DNA of 38,653 nt from an uncultured Slackia sp. (GCF_959608125.1 NZ_CAUHPG010000022.1:1-38653); one strand, 5' to 3'; counted from the first letter of the stretch, positions 7,521-16,294 are shown. Notes: generated by a model from the sequence alone, not told the origin. A program made the numbers and translations.

Positions 7521-9470
7521 CTAGATGTCCAGGAAGCGCACGTCGCGAGCGTGTTTCTGGATGAATTCCTTACGCGGCTCGACCTGGTCGCCCATGAGCT
7601 CGGACACGGCCAACTCTGCAGCGGCGGCATCTTCGATGCTCACCTGCAGAAGCGTGCGGCTCTCGGGGTCCATGGTGGTTTCCCACAGCTGCTCGGGGTC
7701 CATCTCGCCCAGACCTTTGTAGCGCTGCATGTCGTACTTCTCGGCTTCGGCGCCGAGTTCCTCCATGAGCTGGTCTTTCGCTTCATCATTGAAGAGATAC
7801 TTCAAGATTTTGCCCGTTTTCGAATTCTTCTTCTTCAGGCCGTACAGCGGCGGCTGCGCGATGTAGATGTAGCCGCGGTTGATCAGGTCCGGCATGTAGC
7901 GGTAGAAGAACGTCAGCAGCAGACAGCGGATGTGCGCACCGTCGACGTCGGCATCGGTCATGATGATGATGCGGTGGTAGCGCGCGGCGTCGCCGTTGTA
8001 GTCGTCGCCGATGTTCGTGCCGACCGCCGTGATCAGGCTCGAGATGGTGTCGCTCGACAGGGCGCGGTTGAGGCCGGCGCGTTCGACGTTGAGGATCTTG
8101 CCGCGCAGCGGCAAGATGGCCTGGTACTTACGATCGCGCGCCTGCTTCGCGGAGCCGCCTGCCGAGTCGCCCTCGACGATGAAGATTTCGGAGAGCGAAG
8201 GGTCTTTGCTGGAACAGTCGGCCAGCTTGCCCGGCATGCTGAAGCTGTCGAGCACGCCCTTGCGGCGCGTCATCTCGCGAGCCTTGCGTGCGGCCTCGCG
8301 AGCCTTGAGCGCTTGCGTCGCCTTGCCGATGATACGCTTGGCGGGGGCGGGGTTTTCTTCCAGGAACTCTGCGAGGCCCTTGGTCACCGCGCCCTGCACC
8401 AGACCGCGAATCTCGGTGTTGCCGAGCTTGGTCTTGGTCTGACCCTCGAACTGAGGGTCGTGCAGCTTCACGCTCACGACAGCGGCCAAGCCCTCGCGCG
8501 TATCGTCGCCCGAAAGGTTGTTGTCCTTTTCCTTCAAGATACCGTGCGAACGCGCGTAATCGTTGATGGTGCGCGTCAAAGCGTTCTTGAAGCCGTCGAG
8601 ATGCGTACCGCCCTCGTGCGTGTTGATGTTGTTGGCGAAGGCAAGCACGCCGCTCGACGAGTAGCTGCTCGACCACTGCATGGCAACCTCGACCGTGCCG
8701 TCATCGCTTTCGGCTTCGAAGTAGATCGGCTTATTGAGCGTCTCTTTGCCCTCGTTGAGGTATTTCACGAAGTCGACAATGCCGCCGGCGTACTGGAACG
8801 TATCGCTTTTCGGCTTGCCGTCGGCGTCGAGCACGCGCTCGTCGGTCAGCTCGATATGAAGGCCCTTGTTCAAAAACGCCATTTCGCGGAAACGGGTGGC
8901 AAGGGTGTCGTAATCGTAGACCAGCGTCTCGGTGAACACCTCGGGGTCAGGCCAGAACGTCGTCTTGGTACCCGTGCCCTCTGCATCGCCGATACGGTGA
9001 AGCTTCTCGACCGTCTTACCACGCTCGAACGCGATGGCATACACGCCGCCGTCTCGCTTGACCTCGACCTCAAGGCGCGTCGAAAGCGCGTTGACGCAGG
9101 ATACGCCGACGCCGTGCAAGCCGCCCGACACCTTATAGCCTTCGCCGCCGAATTTACCGCCGGCATGAAGGATCGTCAGAACGACCTCGACCGTGGGAAT
9201 CTTCTCTTTCGGGTGCTTGTCGATAGGAATACCGCGGCCGTTGTCGACGACCGTGATGGAATTGTCTTCATGGATGGCCACGTCGATCTTCGTGCAGTAG
9301 CCGGCCAAAGCCTCGTCGACCGAGTTGTCGACGACCTCGTAGACCAGATGATGCAGACCGCGCGGACCGGTGGAACCGATGTACATACCGGGGCGCTTGC
9401 GGACCGCTTCGAGGCCCTCGAGCACCTGGATGTCCGAGCCATCGTAATGGCCGGGATTCTTCTGTGCCAC
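7521..9470 (-). CDS. gyrB: DNA gyrase subunit B
   Basis: ATPase subunit of DNA gyrase. From the chosen start it has 649 residues, normal for Gram-positive GyrB. It shows the GHKL ATPase motifs (VVDNSVDEALAG, DNGRGIP, GGLHGVG), a transducer domain, and the Toprim motifs EGDSAGG and DADVDGAH, ending with the GyrA-binding tail. The start is the GTG at 9470 (VAQKNPG) with AAAAGGAG just upstream. The frame remains open to 9665, but that extra N-terminus has no family counterpart and no better ribosome site. It lies downstream of the DUF721 gene in the dnaA-side gene series. Confidence 0.96.
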   Translation of the reverse strand: MAQKNPGHYDGSDIQVLEGLEAVRKRPGMYIGSTGPRGLHHLVYEVVDNSVDEALAGYCTKIDVAIHEDNSITVVDNGRGIPIDKHPKEKIPTVEVVLTILHAGGKFGGEGYKVSGGLHGVGVSCVNALSTRLEVEVKRDGGVYAIAFERGKTVEKLHRIGDAEGTGTKTTFWPDPEVFTETLVYDYDTLATRFREMAFLNKGLHIELTDERVLDADGKPKSDTFQYAGGIVDFVKYLNEGKETLNKPIYFEAESDDGTVEVAMQWSSSYSSSGVLAFANNINTHEGGTHLDGFKNALTRTINDYARSHGILKEKDNNLSGDDTREGLAAVVSVKLHDPQFEGQTKTKLGNTEIRGLVQGAVTKGLAEFLEENPAPAKRIIGKATQALKAREAARKAREMTRRKGVLDSFSMPGKLADCSSKDPSLSEIFIVEGDSAGGSAKQARDRKYQAILPLRGKILNVERAGLNRALSSDTISSLITAVGTNIGDDYNGDAARYHRIIIMTDADVDGAHIRCLLLTFFYRYMPDLINRGYIYIAQPPLYGLKKKNSKTGKILKYLFNDEAKDQLMEELGAEAEKYDMQRYKGLGEMDPEQLWETTMDPESRTLLQVSIEDAAAAELAVSELMGDQVEPRKEFIQKHARDVRFLDI

Positions 9471-9673
9471 GTGCCTACTCCTTTTCAAGTTCGTCTGATG
9501 GGTTGACACGCTGCCGGAAGCAAGCGGCGCCGAAGACCAGGATGCACCCAGGCGATCCTGGCAATCCGCGCGAACCGATCGCCCGACCTCGCGCGAAAGA
9601 GGAGGCCGAAGCGTCGCCAAATCGTTTGAAGCTGGGATGAAATGACTTTCCGACAACCTGTTCATAGTATCAC

Positions 9674-9700
9674 AAAAGGGCGTTTGATACGCCCTTCGAA
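9674..9700 (-). terminator. hairpin between the DUF721 gene and gyrB
   Basis: Stem AAGGGCG/CGCCCTT (9676-9682 with 9690-9696), followed on the minus strand by TTTTGTG. It lies about 30 bases past the DUF721 stop, suggesting gyrB has its own promoter further downstream. Confidence 0.6.
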
Positions 9701-9727
9701 CGTGCCGTTAGCGATGCTTCATACCGC

Positions 9728-10270
9728 CTACAAGAGGGGTTTATCGCGTTTTTCCTTTTCCATCCCCGATTTTAATTCCATATCGGAAATCATGGCCCTT
9801 AGCAGCGCCTCTCGCAGGCGTTCGTCCTCGATGGCAGAACATTGAGCCTCGAGCTCCGCGCGCCTCTCAGCGGACAAGGGAGCACGCTGGACGCGCTTTG
9901 CACAAAAGGGGGCGTCCTCCTGCGCGCGAAACGGATAGTTTTTCTTGTACTTGCCGCGCGAGACGAGAATACGGAAATCGGCGATGTCCTCGCCATAGCG
10001 CTCGAGCAGCTTGAGCCTGATCAACTCGCGTCGTGCATCGAGTTCGGCGGCGAACAGACTGTCGTCGACATAGACGATAAGGACCTTCGCGCCATGCTCG
10101 TTGACGATGTAGACCGCATTGGTGTGGTCCAGAAACATCGGCTCCATGACGTCGCGCCACATCTGCTTCACCTTATTCGCCCGCGCCGCCTTGGCAGCAA
10201 GCTCACTTGTCGCTGCGGTCGATCGCAGCGTTTTCTGCAAAGCCGACGAAAACGACGTCATCGAAGCCAT
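9728..10270 (-). CDS. DUF721 (DciA-like) protein
   Basis: Member of the DUF721 family. In bacteria lacking DnaC/DnaI loaders, related DciA proteins help load the replicative helicase, so a replication role is likely but inferred. The 180-residue product has the DUF721 core from about residue 8 (LQKTLRSTAATSELAAKAARANKVKQMW) through VNEHGAKVLIVYVDDSLFAAELDARR to FRILVSRGKY. A charged helical tail rich in Arg, Glu and Ala follows. The ATG at 10270 follows GGAGGG, itself inside the last codons of recF; the two genes overlap by 13 bases. recF-DUF721-gyrB is a standard actinobacterial order. Confidence 0.85.
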   Translation of the reverse strand: MASMTSFSSALQKTLRSTAATSELAAKAARANKVKQMWRDVMEPMFLDHTNAVYIVNEHGAKVLIVYVDDSLFAAELDARRELIRLKLLERYGEDIADFRILVSRGKYKKNYPFRAQEDAPFCAKRVQRAPLSAERRAELEAQCSAIEDERLREALLRAMISDMELKSGMEKEKRDKPLL

Positions 10271-11397
10271 GCGTTCTGCCCTCCAAGGTCGATCACGGAT
10301 GCCGTGTCCAGCAAATCTCCGTCGAAGCACGACGAGTCGGTGGCGGTGATGAAGGTCTGGGTGTCATCGGCAAGAAGACCGACCAGCGCGCGACGACGGC
10401 GCACGTCGAGTTCGCTCATCACATCGTCGAGCAGAAGAACGGGCGACGTCCCGGTCATCTCTCTCATCAACGCAACTTCGGCCATCTTCCACGCAAGCAC
10501 GAGGGAGCGCTGCTGGCCCTGCGACGCGAACGCCGACGCGTTGCGACCGTCGATAAAGAATTCAAGCCTGTCATGATGGGGGCCCACTACCGACCTTTTC
10601 CGCACGCGCTCTTCGGCGGCGCGGGAGCGCAACGCGGCATCGAGCGCGGCGCGCGCCTCTTCCTTCGTGTACGAAAACGCCATCGGGGCCGCCTGCGCGG
10701 CGGCTCGCACCTCGTCCGATTCCCACGACGGCACGTACGAAGCATCGATGCGTTCGGCGCCGCCCGCCATCGCGGCATAGGCATCGGCCATGTGGGAGAA
10801 AAGTTTCGAAACGAGCGCCGCACGATACAGGTACAGCTGCACAGCCGCAGGGGCGAGCATATCGTTGACGCTTTCGACGAGCAACGCCGGCGATTCGTCT
10901 TTCAACAGGGCATTCTTATGCTTCACTAGGCGCTCGAAATCGCGCTTGATCACCCTATGGTTGCGGGAAAGCTGACACCCCAGCAAGTCGAGCGCCGCAC
11001 GGCGCTCTGCCTGGGCTCCTTTCGCTAGCACCAGGTCATCCGGCGAAAACACCACCGAAGGCAGCAACCCCTGCAAGTCGTGCACAGCTTTTTTCTTGCC
11101 GTTCAGGCAATACGACCTCGACCCCGGCCTGATTTCCGCCTGCACGGTCAAATCGCGCGAGGGCGAAACCAGGTGCGCAGACAGCCGAGCATGCGAAGCG
11201 TTCCAGCGTATCAGTTCCCTGCCGGTAGGGTTGCGAAACGACCCGAATGCGGTCATGAGCTGAATCCCCTCGACAGCGTTGGTCTTGCCCGTGGCGTTAG
11301 GCCCCAGCAAGACGGTCAAGCCGCCGAGGTTTTCGAGCGAAAACGACTCGTAGCTACGGAAATCCTGGAATTGTATGCCCTCGAGACGAAGCGTCAC
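10258..11397 (-). CDS. recF: DNA replication and repair protein RecF
   Basis: SMC-like ATPase that helps RecO and RecR load RecA on gapped DNA. The 379-residue product has Walker A GPNATGKTN at about 32-40 (most RecF proteins have Gly in place of the first Ala, but the GxxxxGKT pattern holds). It also has the ABC-type signature region and Walker B VLLLDDVMSELD near the C-terminus. The start is taken as the GTG at 11397, ten bases after the dnaN stop, with AAGGCGG upstream; a TTG just before it is an alternative. The open frame to 11595 runs inside dnaN and is not used. Probably co-transcribed with dnaN. Confidence 0.93.
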   Translation of the reverse strand: MTLRLEGIQFQDFRSYESFSLENLGGLTVLLGPNATGKTNAVEGIQLMTAFGSFRNPTGRELIRWNASHARLSAHLVSPSRDLTVQAEIRPGSRSYCLNGKKKAVHDLQGLLPSVVFSPDDLVLAKGAQAERRAALDLLGCQLSRNHRVIKRDFERLVKHKNALLKDESPALLVESVNDMLAPAAVQLYLYRAALVSKLFSHMADAYAAMAGGAERIDASYVPSWESDEVRAAAQAAPMAFSYTKEEARAALDAALRSRAAEERVRKRSVVGPHHDRLEFFIDGRNASAFASQGQQRSLVLAWKMAEVALMREMTGTSPVLLLDDVMSELDVRRRRALVGLLADDTQTFITATDSSCFDGDLLDTASVIDLGGQNAWLR

Positions 11398-11407
11398 CAA
11401 CGCCGCC

Positions 11408-12505
11408 TTACGCGATACGCACCGGCATGACGAGGTAGAGGAATTTTTCCTCGCCCACGGATTTGAAGATGCCGGGCTTAAGCGGCGACTGCGTCTCCAG
11501 ATAGACTTGCTGCGTCGGGATGGAAGCCAGGCCGTCCAAAACGTACTGGTGGTTGAACGCGATTTGCGTGCTTTCGCCGATGACGTCGCAGCCAAGAACT
11601 ACTTCGGCCGACCCGACGTCCTGAGAAACGGTATTGATAACCGCGTTGCCGGCAGCATCGTTGATATCGAATTTCACCGGAGAGGACAGGCTGCTGATCA
11701 AGCTGACGCGCTTGACCGCAGTGATGAGGTCCTGGGTGGAGAAGCAAGTTTGGGTCACGTAAGAGCTTGGAATGAGCTGCTTGTAGTTGGGGAAGTTGCC
11801 TTCGATACGCCGGTTGATGAACACCATGTTCTGATAGGTGAATACGATTTGGTTCTGGGATAGGCCGATTTCGATCGTCTCGTCGATCTTAGGCAGGGAA
11901 GCGACCTCCTGGAGGAAGGTTCCAGGAACAATGGCTTCGAAACCCTGCTGACAGCCGGCGAAATCGATTTCGGATACGGCAAGGCGATACGAGTCGGTCG
12001 CGACCATCTTAAGACCGGTGTCGCTCGTAGAAATGAGGACGCCGGTGAGTACAGCGTGGCTTTGGTCTTTGGAAGCGACTTTCGCGACGCGTTTGACCAT
12101 AGTGCAGAAGTCGTCGAAAGGAACGGTGATGCGGTTCATGACGTCGACTGCTGGAAACTCCGGGAAGTCTTCGGCATCAAGCGTTTTCAAAACGAAGGAT
12201 GACTGGTCACAGGAGACGGAAACGGTTCCCTCGAAGGTTTCGAAAGAAACCGCAGCCTCGGGGAGCTGCTTCACAATGTCGAGAAGCAGCTTCTCCGGAA
12301 TAACGATAGCGCCTTCCTCTTCAACCAAGGCGGGGACGTCGTAGCGCACAGAGCGCTCGAGGTCGGTGGTTTGCATGATAAGACCTCCGCCTTGGGCTTT
12401 GACGTAGACGCCGGAAAGCACCGGCAAGGTGGAGCGCGACGAGGCTCCCTTGGAGACGATTGTGAGGGCATTGAGCAGTTCGCTCTTGTTGATGTTGAAT
12501 TTCAT
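11408..12505 (-). CDS. dnaN: DNA polymerase III beta subunit (sliding clamp)
   Basis: Ring-shaped processivity clamp that tethers polymerase to DNA. The 365-residue product starts MKFNINKSELLNALTIVSKGASSRSTLPVLSG and shows three clamp-fold repeats, ending with the conserved YLVMPVRI tail. The ATG at 12505 follows AAGGGATG. A gap of about 200 bases separates it from dnaA, and recF starts 10 bases after its stop. Confidence 0.97.
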   Translation of the reverse strand: MKFNINKSELLNALTIVSKGASSRSTLPVLSGVYVKAQGGGLIMQTTDLERSVRYDVPALVEEEGAIVIPEKLLLDIVKQLPEAAVSFETFEGTVSVSCDQSSFVLKTLDAEDFPEFPAVDVMNRITVPFDDFCTMVKRVAKVASKDQSHAVLTGVLISTSDTGLKMVATDSYRLAVSEIDFAGCQQGFEAIVPGTFLQEVASLPKIDETIEIGLSQNQIVFTYQNMVFINRRIEGNFPNYKQLIPSSYVTQTCFSTQDLITAVKRVSLISSLSSPVKFDINDAAGNAVINTVSQDVGSAEVVLGCDVIGESTQIAFNHQYVLDGLASIPTQQVYLETQSPLKPGIFKSVGEEKFLYLVMPVRIA

Positions 12506-12703
12506 GCCGGCATCCCTTCTTCCTAGAAAGGTAGAGTAATTAGAATAGTAGTAGTAATAAGGACGGTTGAAATGAAGAAAATTCGGTATTTCAGCTGGTC
12601 ATCATTGAAAAATGACGGCTGAATACTTGTTTCCGGGATCCCACCGATCTCCACCGGATTTCGGAGCCGATTTTTCTTTCCACGTTCTTCCCCGGGTTTT
12701 ACC

Positions 12704-14386
12704 CTAGTTTTCCCTAATGTTCTTAATGATCAATTCGATCTCTTCCTGGAGCTCTCGGCTCTTGGTGAGCTTCTCTTCGACCTGGCCGACGGAGTACATG
12801 ACGGAGGAGTGGTCGCGGTCGAAACGTTTGCCGATGTCGTTGTAGGGAATATCGAGCATCTGGCGGCAGAGATACATAGCGACCTGGCGCGCGTAGGCGA
12901 TGTTGCGCGAGCGCTTTTTGCCCACGAGGTCAGCGTGGCTGATCTTGTAGTAGCGTTCGACTTCCTTTTGGATGCTGGCTACGTCGAGTCGCTTGGAGCC
13001 GCCGGAAAGGAAGTGGTTCTCAAGCAACACGCGCACGTCGGGCAGCGAGATGTCCGGGTTGTTGAAGTACGTGATCTGAGAAATAACTTTGGTCACCGCG
13101 CTTTTCAGTTCACGGACGTTGGAGCTTGAGATTTCGGCTATATACATTTGTATATCTTCGGGCACGTAGAGGTCGTAGGCGTTTTCCGAAGAGCGGTACT
13201 CTTCGATGAAGCCCTTGATGATGCCCAGTTTTGTTTCGACTTCCGGCGGCTGGATGTCGCAGGTTCCGCCGGAATTGAAGCGGCTCGTGTAGCGTTCGTC
13301 GATGTCGATCGTCTTCGGTGCGCGGTCGGCGGCCAAAACGACTTGTTTGCCCATGTCGGTTAGCTTGTTGAACAGCTGGAACACGATATCGACGGTGGCG
13401 GATTTGCCCTGGAACTTCTGCACGTCGTCAATCAGCAGGACATCGGCGTCGAGGTAGCGGTTCTGGAAGTTCAGATAGCTGTCCTTGTTCTTGTCATGCG
13501 CGACGACGGCGGCCGTGTAGTCGGACAAGAACTCGGAGGAGTCGATGTAAACGACCCTCATCTGCGGATTCGTTGCGATGATGTAGTTCTGGATCGCGCG
13601 TAGCAGGTGGGTTTTGCCCAGGCCGCTGCGGCCGTAGATGAACAGCGGGTTGAGGTTCTTCTTGCCCGGCTCTTCGGCTACCGCGACGGCCATGGAGTAC
13701 GCCAGGCGGTTGGAGTTGCCGACGACGAAGGTTTCGAACGTGAGCGCCGAAGCAAGCAGAGCGGTGTCGTTGACGGCATTGCGCGGATGGCGTGCATTGG
13801 CGCTGCGCGACGAGGGGAGGACTTGTTCGACGAATTCGGTCTCTTCGCCAGCGGTCATCGGAAATGCTGCACCATCAGTCGCTTCGACGGTTTCCTCGGC
13901 CGGCATGGACTGCGTCTGAACGGGCGGGATGGGCTGAGTCGTGCCCGTGTGATGCGTCTGAATCGGTGACGGCTGCGTTTCGGCGACGGTTTGCTGCGGT
14001 GCGGCGACACCCCCTGCGAAAGGATGCGCCGGCACGGGAGCGGGAGCCATGGGGGCAGGGGCGGGTGCGGGAGCTGCGGCGGGGGCCGCCATCTGAACGG
14101 GGGCGCCTGCCGCAGCATCGCCCATGGGGTCGACTTCGATTTCGACCAGGTAGTCGATGCCGAACAGGTCTTTGAGGGCCTGCTGGATGGTGGTCATGAA
14201 TCGGCGTTCGACCTGGCTTTTGATGAAGGCGGTATCGGCGGTCACGATGAGGAAGCCGTCCGAGATGGCCTGCGGCTGCAGGCGGCTGAAGAAGGCGTCG
14301 ACCTGTACGGGGTTGACGGAGTCGTAGCCCTTGACCTGGTTGCAGACGAGCTGCCATGTTTCATAAAGATTGCTGGAATCTACCAT
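12704..14386 (-). CDS. dnaA: chromosomal replication initiator protein DnaA
   Basis: AAA+ initiator that binds DnaA boxes at oriC and melts the origin. The 560-residue product has domain I (1-90) and a long Ala/Pro-rich linker (about 95-195), which makes it longer than the usual 450 residues. Domain III has Walker A GRSGLGKTH (about 252-260) and Walker B VLLIDDVQ (about 314-321). Domain IV has the helix-turn-helix and signature DRDHSSVMYSV (about 520-530). The ATG at 14386 has only a weak ribosome site (AAGG). The upstream minus-strand gene ends 77 bases away, with a weak terminator-like hairpin in the gap. Confidence 0.97.
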   Translation of the reverse strand: MVDSSNLYETWQLVCNQVKGYDSVNPVQVDAFFSRLQPQAISDGFLIVTADTAFIKSQVERRFMTTIQQALKDLFGIDYLVEIEVDPMGDAAAGAPVQMAAPAAAPAPAPAPMAPAPVPAHPFAGGVAAPQQTVAETQPSPIQTHHTGTTQPIPPVQTQSMPAEETVEATDGAAFPMTAGEETEFVEQVLPSSRSANARHPRNAVNDTALLASALTFETFVVGNSNRLAYSMAVAVAEEPGKKNLNPLFIYGRSGLGKTHLLRAIQNYIIATNPQMRVVYIDSSEFLSDYTAAVVAHDKNKDSYLNFQNRYLDADVLLIDDVQKFQGKSATVDIVFQLFNKLTDMGKQVVLAADRAPKTIDIDERYTSRFNSGGTCDIQPPEVETKLGIIKGFIEEYRSSENAYDLYVPEDIQMYIAEISSSNVRELKSAVTKVISQITYFNNPDISLPDVRVLLENHFLSGGSKRLDVASIQKEVERYYKISHADLVGKKRSRNIAYARQVAMYLCRQMLDIPYNDIGKRFDRDHSSVMYSVGQVEEKLTKSRELQEEIELIIKNIREN

Positions 14387-14400
14387 CGCTATCCGACCTT

Positions 14401-14426
14401 TTCTTTAAAAACCCTCGTCAGAGGAT
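14401..14426 (-). terminator. weak terminator or attenuator between the HATPase-wHTH gene and dnaA
   Basis: Stem ATCCTC/GAGGGT (14421-14426 with 14411-14416, one wobble pair, 4-base loop) is followed on the minus strand by TTTTAAAG. It is short, so partial termination that sets the ratio of the regulator to DnaA is more likely than a full stop. Confidence 0.35.
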
Positions 14427-14463
14427 GAATATCGTGTTTCGTGACGCTTCTTTGCGCCGGGTT

Positions 14464-15309
14464 TCAGAACAGCTTTCCCGCAACCTGGCGTCCGAGTTCT
14501 GTCAGCGTCCGGATTTTTCCGACGCTTTCGACCAGTCCCGTCTCTTCGAGATTCGTCAGTGCTCGGTGGACGGTGCTGGGGCTGAGCTCGAGCTCGTTTT
14601 TGATGTCGGTGAGCCTGAGCGACCCGTCTTTCATCAAAAGATAGAGGATGTCTTTCTCTCTATCGGTGAGCGGCGGCACCAAAGCGCTTCGTTTGGGCTT
14701 GGACTGCGGCGGCTCTTGCTTGCGCGGCGGTTCGCGGTCGTCGTCAGGGTTGATGCTGATGGTGACGACGGCGCCCGTGGTGAGGTTGTCCTCGATGGTT
14801 ATGCGGCCGTGCGAAAACGAAAGGTACTCTTTGACCAGGGGAAGCCCGCTTCCGACGCCGCGAATGTATTTCTTCATCGGTTCGACCGCCGAAGAGAATC
14901 CGGGCATCTGGGCCTTTTCCTTCTGGGCTATGCCGGGGCCTTGGTCCGAGAACCGTATCGTATTGCCCTTGTCATATATAGATACGATGATCTCGCGGAA
15001 TTGGGCGTGGATGAAATTCTCGCTGACCTCCCTGACAACGGTGTAGGGGATGGTGCCTCCGGCCTGCTGGGCCTGGGCGTATGCGGTCGATGCGAGCTCC
15101 TCGATGAATTCCGCAGTCGAGTTCGGCTTGATTTCCGTGACGCGGGGGGCGCTGCGGAAATCGTCGTAGCATGCGATGCGCGCGGACGTGAGCGCACGCG
15201 AAAAATCGCCGCTCAAGGAGGCGGCGACGTCAGGGGCGTTTTCCGCTGTGTCTGAAGTGTGTTCCAACGCTCTCCCGATTCCGATGTTTTCGCCGACACG
15301 CGCTTCCAT
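14464..15309 (-). CDS. histidine-kinase-type ATPase / winged-helix fusion, putative DNA-binding regulator
   Basis: I do not recognise a named gene. The 281-residue soluble protein has a GHKL ATPase domain (about 60-187): N-box VVREVSENFIHAQF with Asn98, G1 SDQGPGI (121-127), G2 GVGSGLPLVKEYL (151-163). It has no phospho-acceptor His domain and no sensor or membrane segment, so it is closer to anti-sigma-type ATPases (SpoIIAB/RsbW) than to a sensor kinase. A Pro/Lys/Arg linker (about 190-212) leads to a winged helix-turn-helix (214-262, LTDREKDILYLL ... STVHRALTNLEETGLV). The gene lies between oriC and dnaA in the dnaA direction, suggesting nucleotide-dependent control of dnaA or oriC; this is inference. 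The ATG start has a poor ribosome site; an internal TTG after GGGAGAGCG is an alternative. Confidence 0.85.
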   Translation of the reverse strand: MEARVGENIGIGRALEHTSDTAENAPDVAASLSGDFSRALTSARIACYDDFRSAPRVTEIKPNSTAEFIEELASTAYAQAQQAGGTIPYTVVREVSENFIHAQFREIIVSIYDKGNTIRFSDQGPGIAQKEKAQMPGFSSAVEPMKKYIRGVGSGLPLVKEYLSFSHGRITIEDNLTTGAVVTISINPDDDREPPRKQEPPQSKPKRSALVPPLTDREKDILYLLMKDGSLRLTDIKNELELSPSTVHRALTNLEETGLVESVGKIRTLTELGRQVAGKLF

Positions 15310-15347
15310 CGGAAAAATGACGCGTCGTTTTCCCGAGTGGATTTCTC

Positions 15348-15376
15348 ATTCTATGGTTTGTGGAAAAGTTTTCCAA
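15348..15376 (-). promoter_or_regulatory. promoter of the HATPase-wHTH (and possibly dnaA) operon, with DnaA box in spacer
   Basis: On the minus strand a -35 TTGGAA (15371-15376) and -10 TAGAAT (15348-15353) are separated by exactly 17 bases. The perfect DnaA box TTTTCCACA (15359-15367) lies inside the spacer. A 15-base perfect palindrome TGGAAAAGTTTTCCA (15361-15375) covers most of the spacer and the -35. Repression by DnaA, or by the wHTH product, is inferred. Confidence 0.65.
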
Positions 15377-15936
15377 GGGTGTTTTGCACCTATGTGGAAT
15401 TCTTCACTGGATCCAGCCAGAGTTTTCCATGTTTTCAACTTTTTATTCATGAAGTGTTGAAAGTATTGAAAACTGTAGAAAAGAGAAATCGCATTGAGGA
15501 AAAATGACTTGAAAAGTGAGGAAAAGAAAAAATGAAAGGGAGGAAAAATGACTGAATCCGATAAGGTTATCCACGGTTTACTTCAAAATACCCCGGATTT
15601 TCAACCTTGTTATCATCAAAATTGTTAGAAAAAGAATCACCAGTTCAAATATAGAAAAGTATGGTTTTATTCCGACTGTTTCAACAAAACTCACGAGTTT
15701 GATTTTGGACATTAACGAAATTAACAGATGGTTTTCAACAGAGTGAAGAAAAGACTTTTTTAATTTTCAATAATTTCAACAATACTCACAATAAGGTGAA
15801 GGGACGAAGAAAAGCGTAATGTGGAAAGAAGGGTAGTTTTCCATTTTTCCACGACGGCCTTTGCGAAAAAAATTCTTTTCACGAAATTCTGGAGATCAAG
15901 TGGATACCTTTTTGGAAAACCGTGGAAGGTTTTCCA
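15361..15936. repeat. GTTTTCCA octamer family in oriC
   Basis: GTTTTCCA occurs at 15368-15375, 15422-15429, 15836-15843 and 15929-15936, and its complement at 15913-15920. The last two form a 9-bp inverted repeat (15913-15921 with 15928-15936). The shared TTTTCCA core also occurs in the DnaA boxes, so these may be weak boxes or sites for another protein. Confidence 0.6.
15496..15553. repeat. direct repeat GAGGAAAAATGACT
   Basis: Two identical 14-base copies (15496-15509 and 15540-15553) are 44 bases apart, about four helical turns, so they face the same side of the DNA. They sit between the promoter-proximal DnaA box and the TTATCCACG box. Confidence 0.6.
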
Positions 15937-16294
15937 GAGCGAAATTGTTGGAAGATGGAATTTCCACTTCTGTGATAGGCCTGTCGGAAAACGCTCGTGG
16001 AAAAAACATCCGGCGCCGCCCTTTTTCGGAGTGTTTTTTTCAACATGGGGGCGTATCGCGTCGCTCGCGGTCTTGGTGCCGCCGCTCTGCGGTTCGGTGG
16101 ATTTTCTTGAGATGCGTCCGTCGGGCCGGCGCATCGCTTCGCATGCCGATCCGACACTTCATGTGTGTAAGAAGCTCTTTCGTATACATATATATAGTGG
16201 TAGTCGTTCGGAGACGGCTCGGTCGGATGGCCCGATTCGGCCGCCCTTTGCACGGTGTTTTCCGTCTTATCCCTGTTGAATAAGGAAAAAATGC

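Larger units (their letters stand above)
15310..16294. other. oriC: replication origin oriC
   Basis: Gene-free kilobase between the divergent dnaA and rpmH arms, where gene strand switches. It holds a perfect DnaA box TTTTCCACA (minus, 15359-15367) and boxes with one mismatch at 15382-15390 (+), 15567-15575 (+, TTATCCACG), 15820-15828 (-), 15845-15853 (+, TTTTCCACG) and 15996-16004 (-). The stretch 15590-15790 is strongly AT-rich and is the best candidate for the unwinding element. Small open frames here look non-coding. Confidence 0.88.

Noticed and set aside
7431..9506. 691-codon plus-strand open frame antisense to gyrB
   Set aside because: It starts inside parS and covers a certain gyrB; composition is that of an antisense shadow.
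9471..9665. 65-residue N-terminal extension of GyrB
   Set aside because: No family counterpart; the GTG at 9470 has AAAAGGAG and gives the standard GyrB N-terminus.
15760..16283. several 120-150 codon open frames in the oriC right half
   Set aside because: They overlap each other on both strands, lack ribosome sites and contain DnaA boxes; non-coding origin DNA is the better reading.
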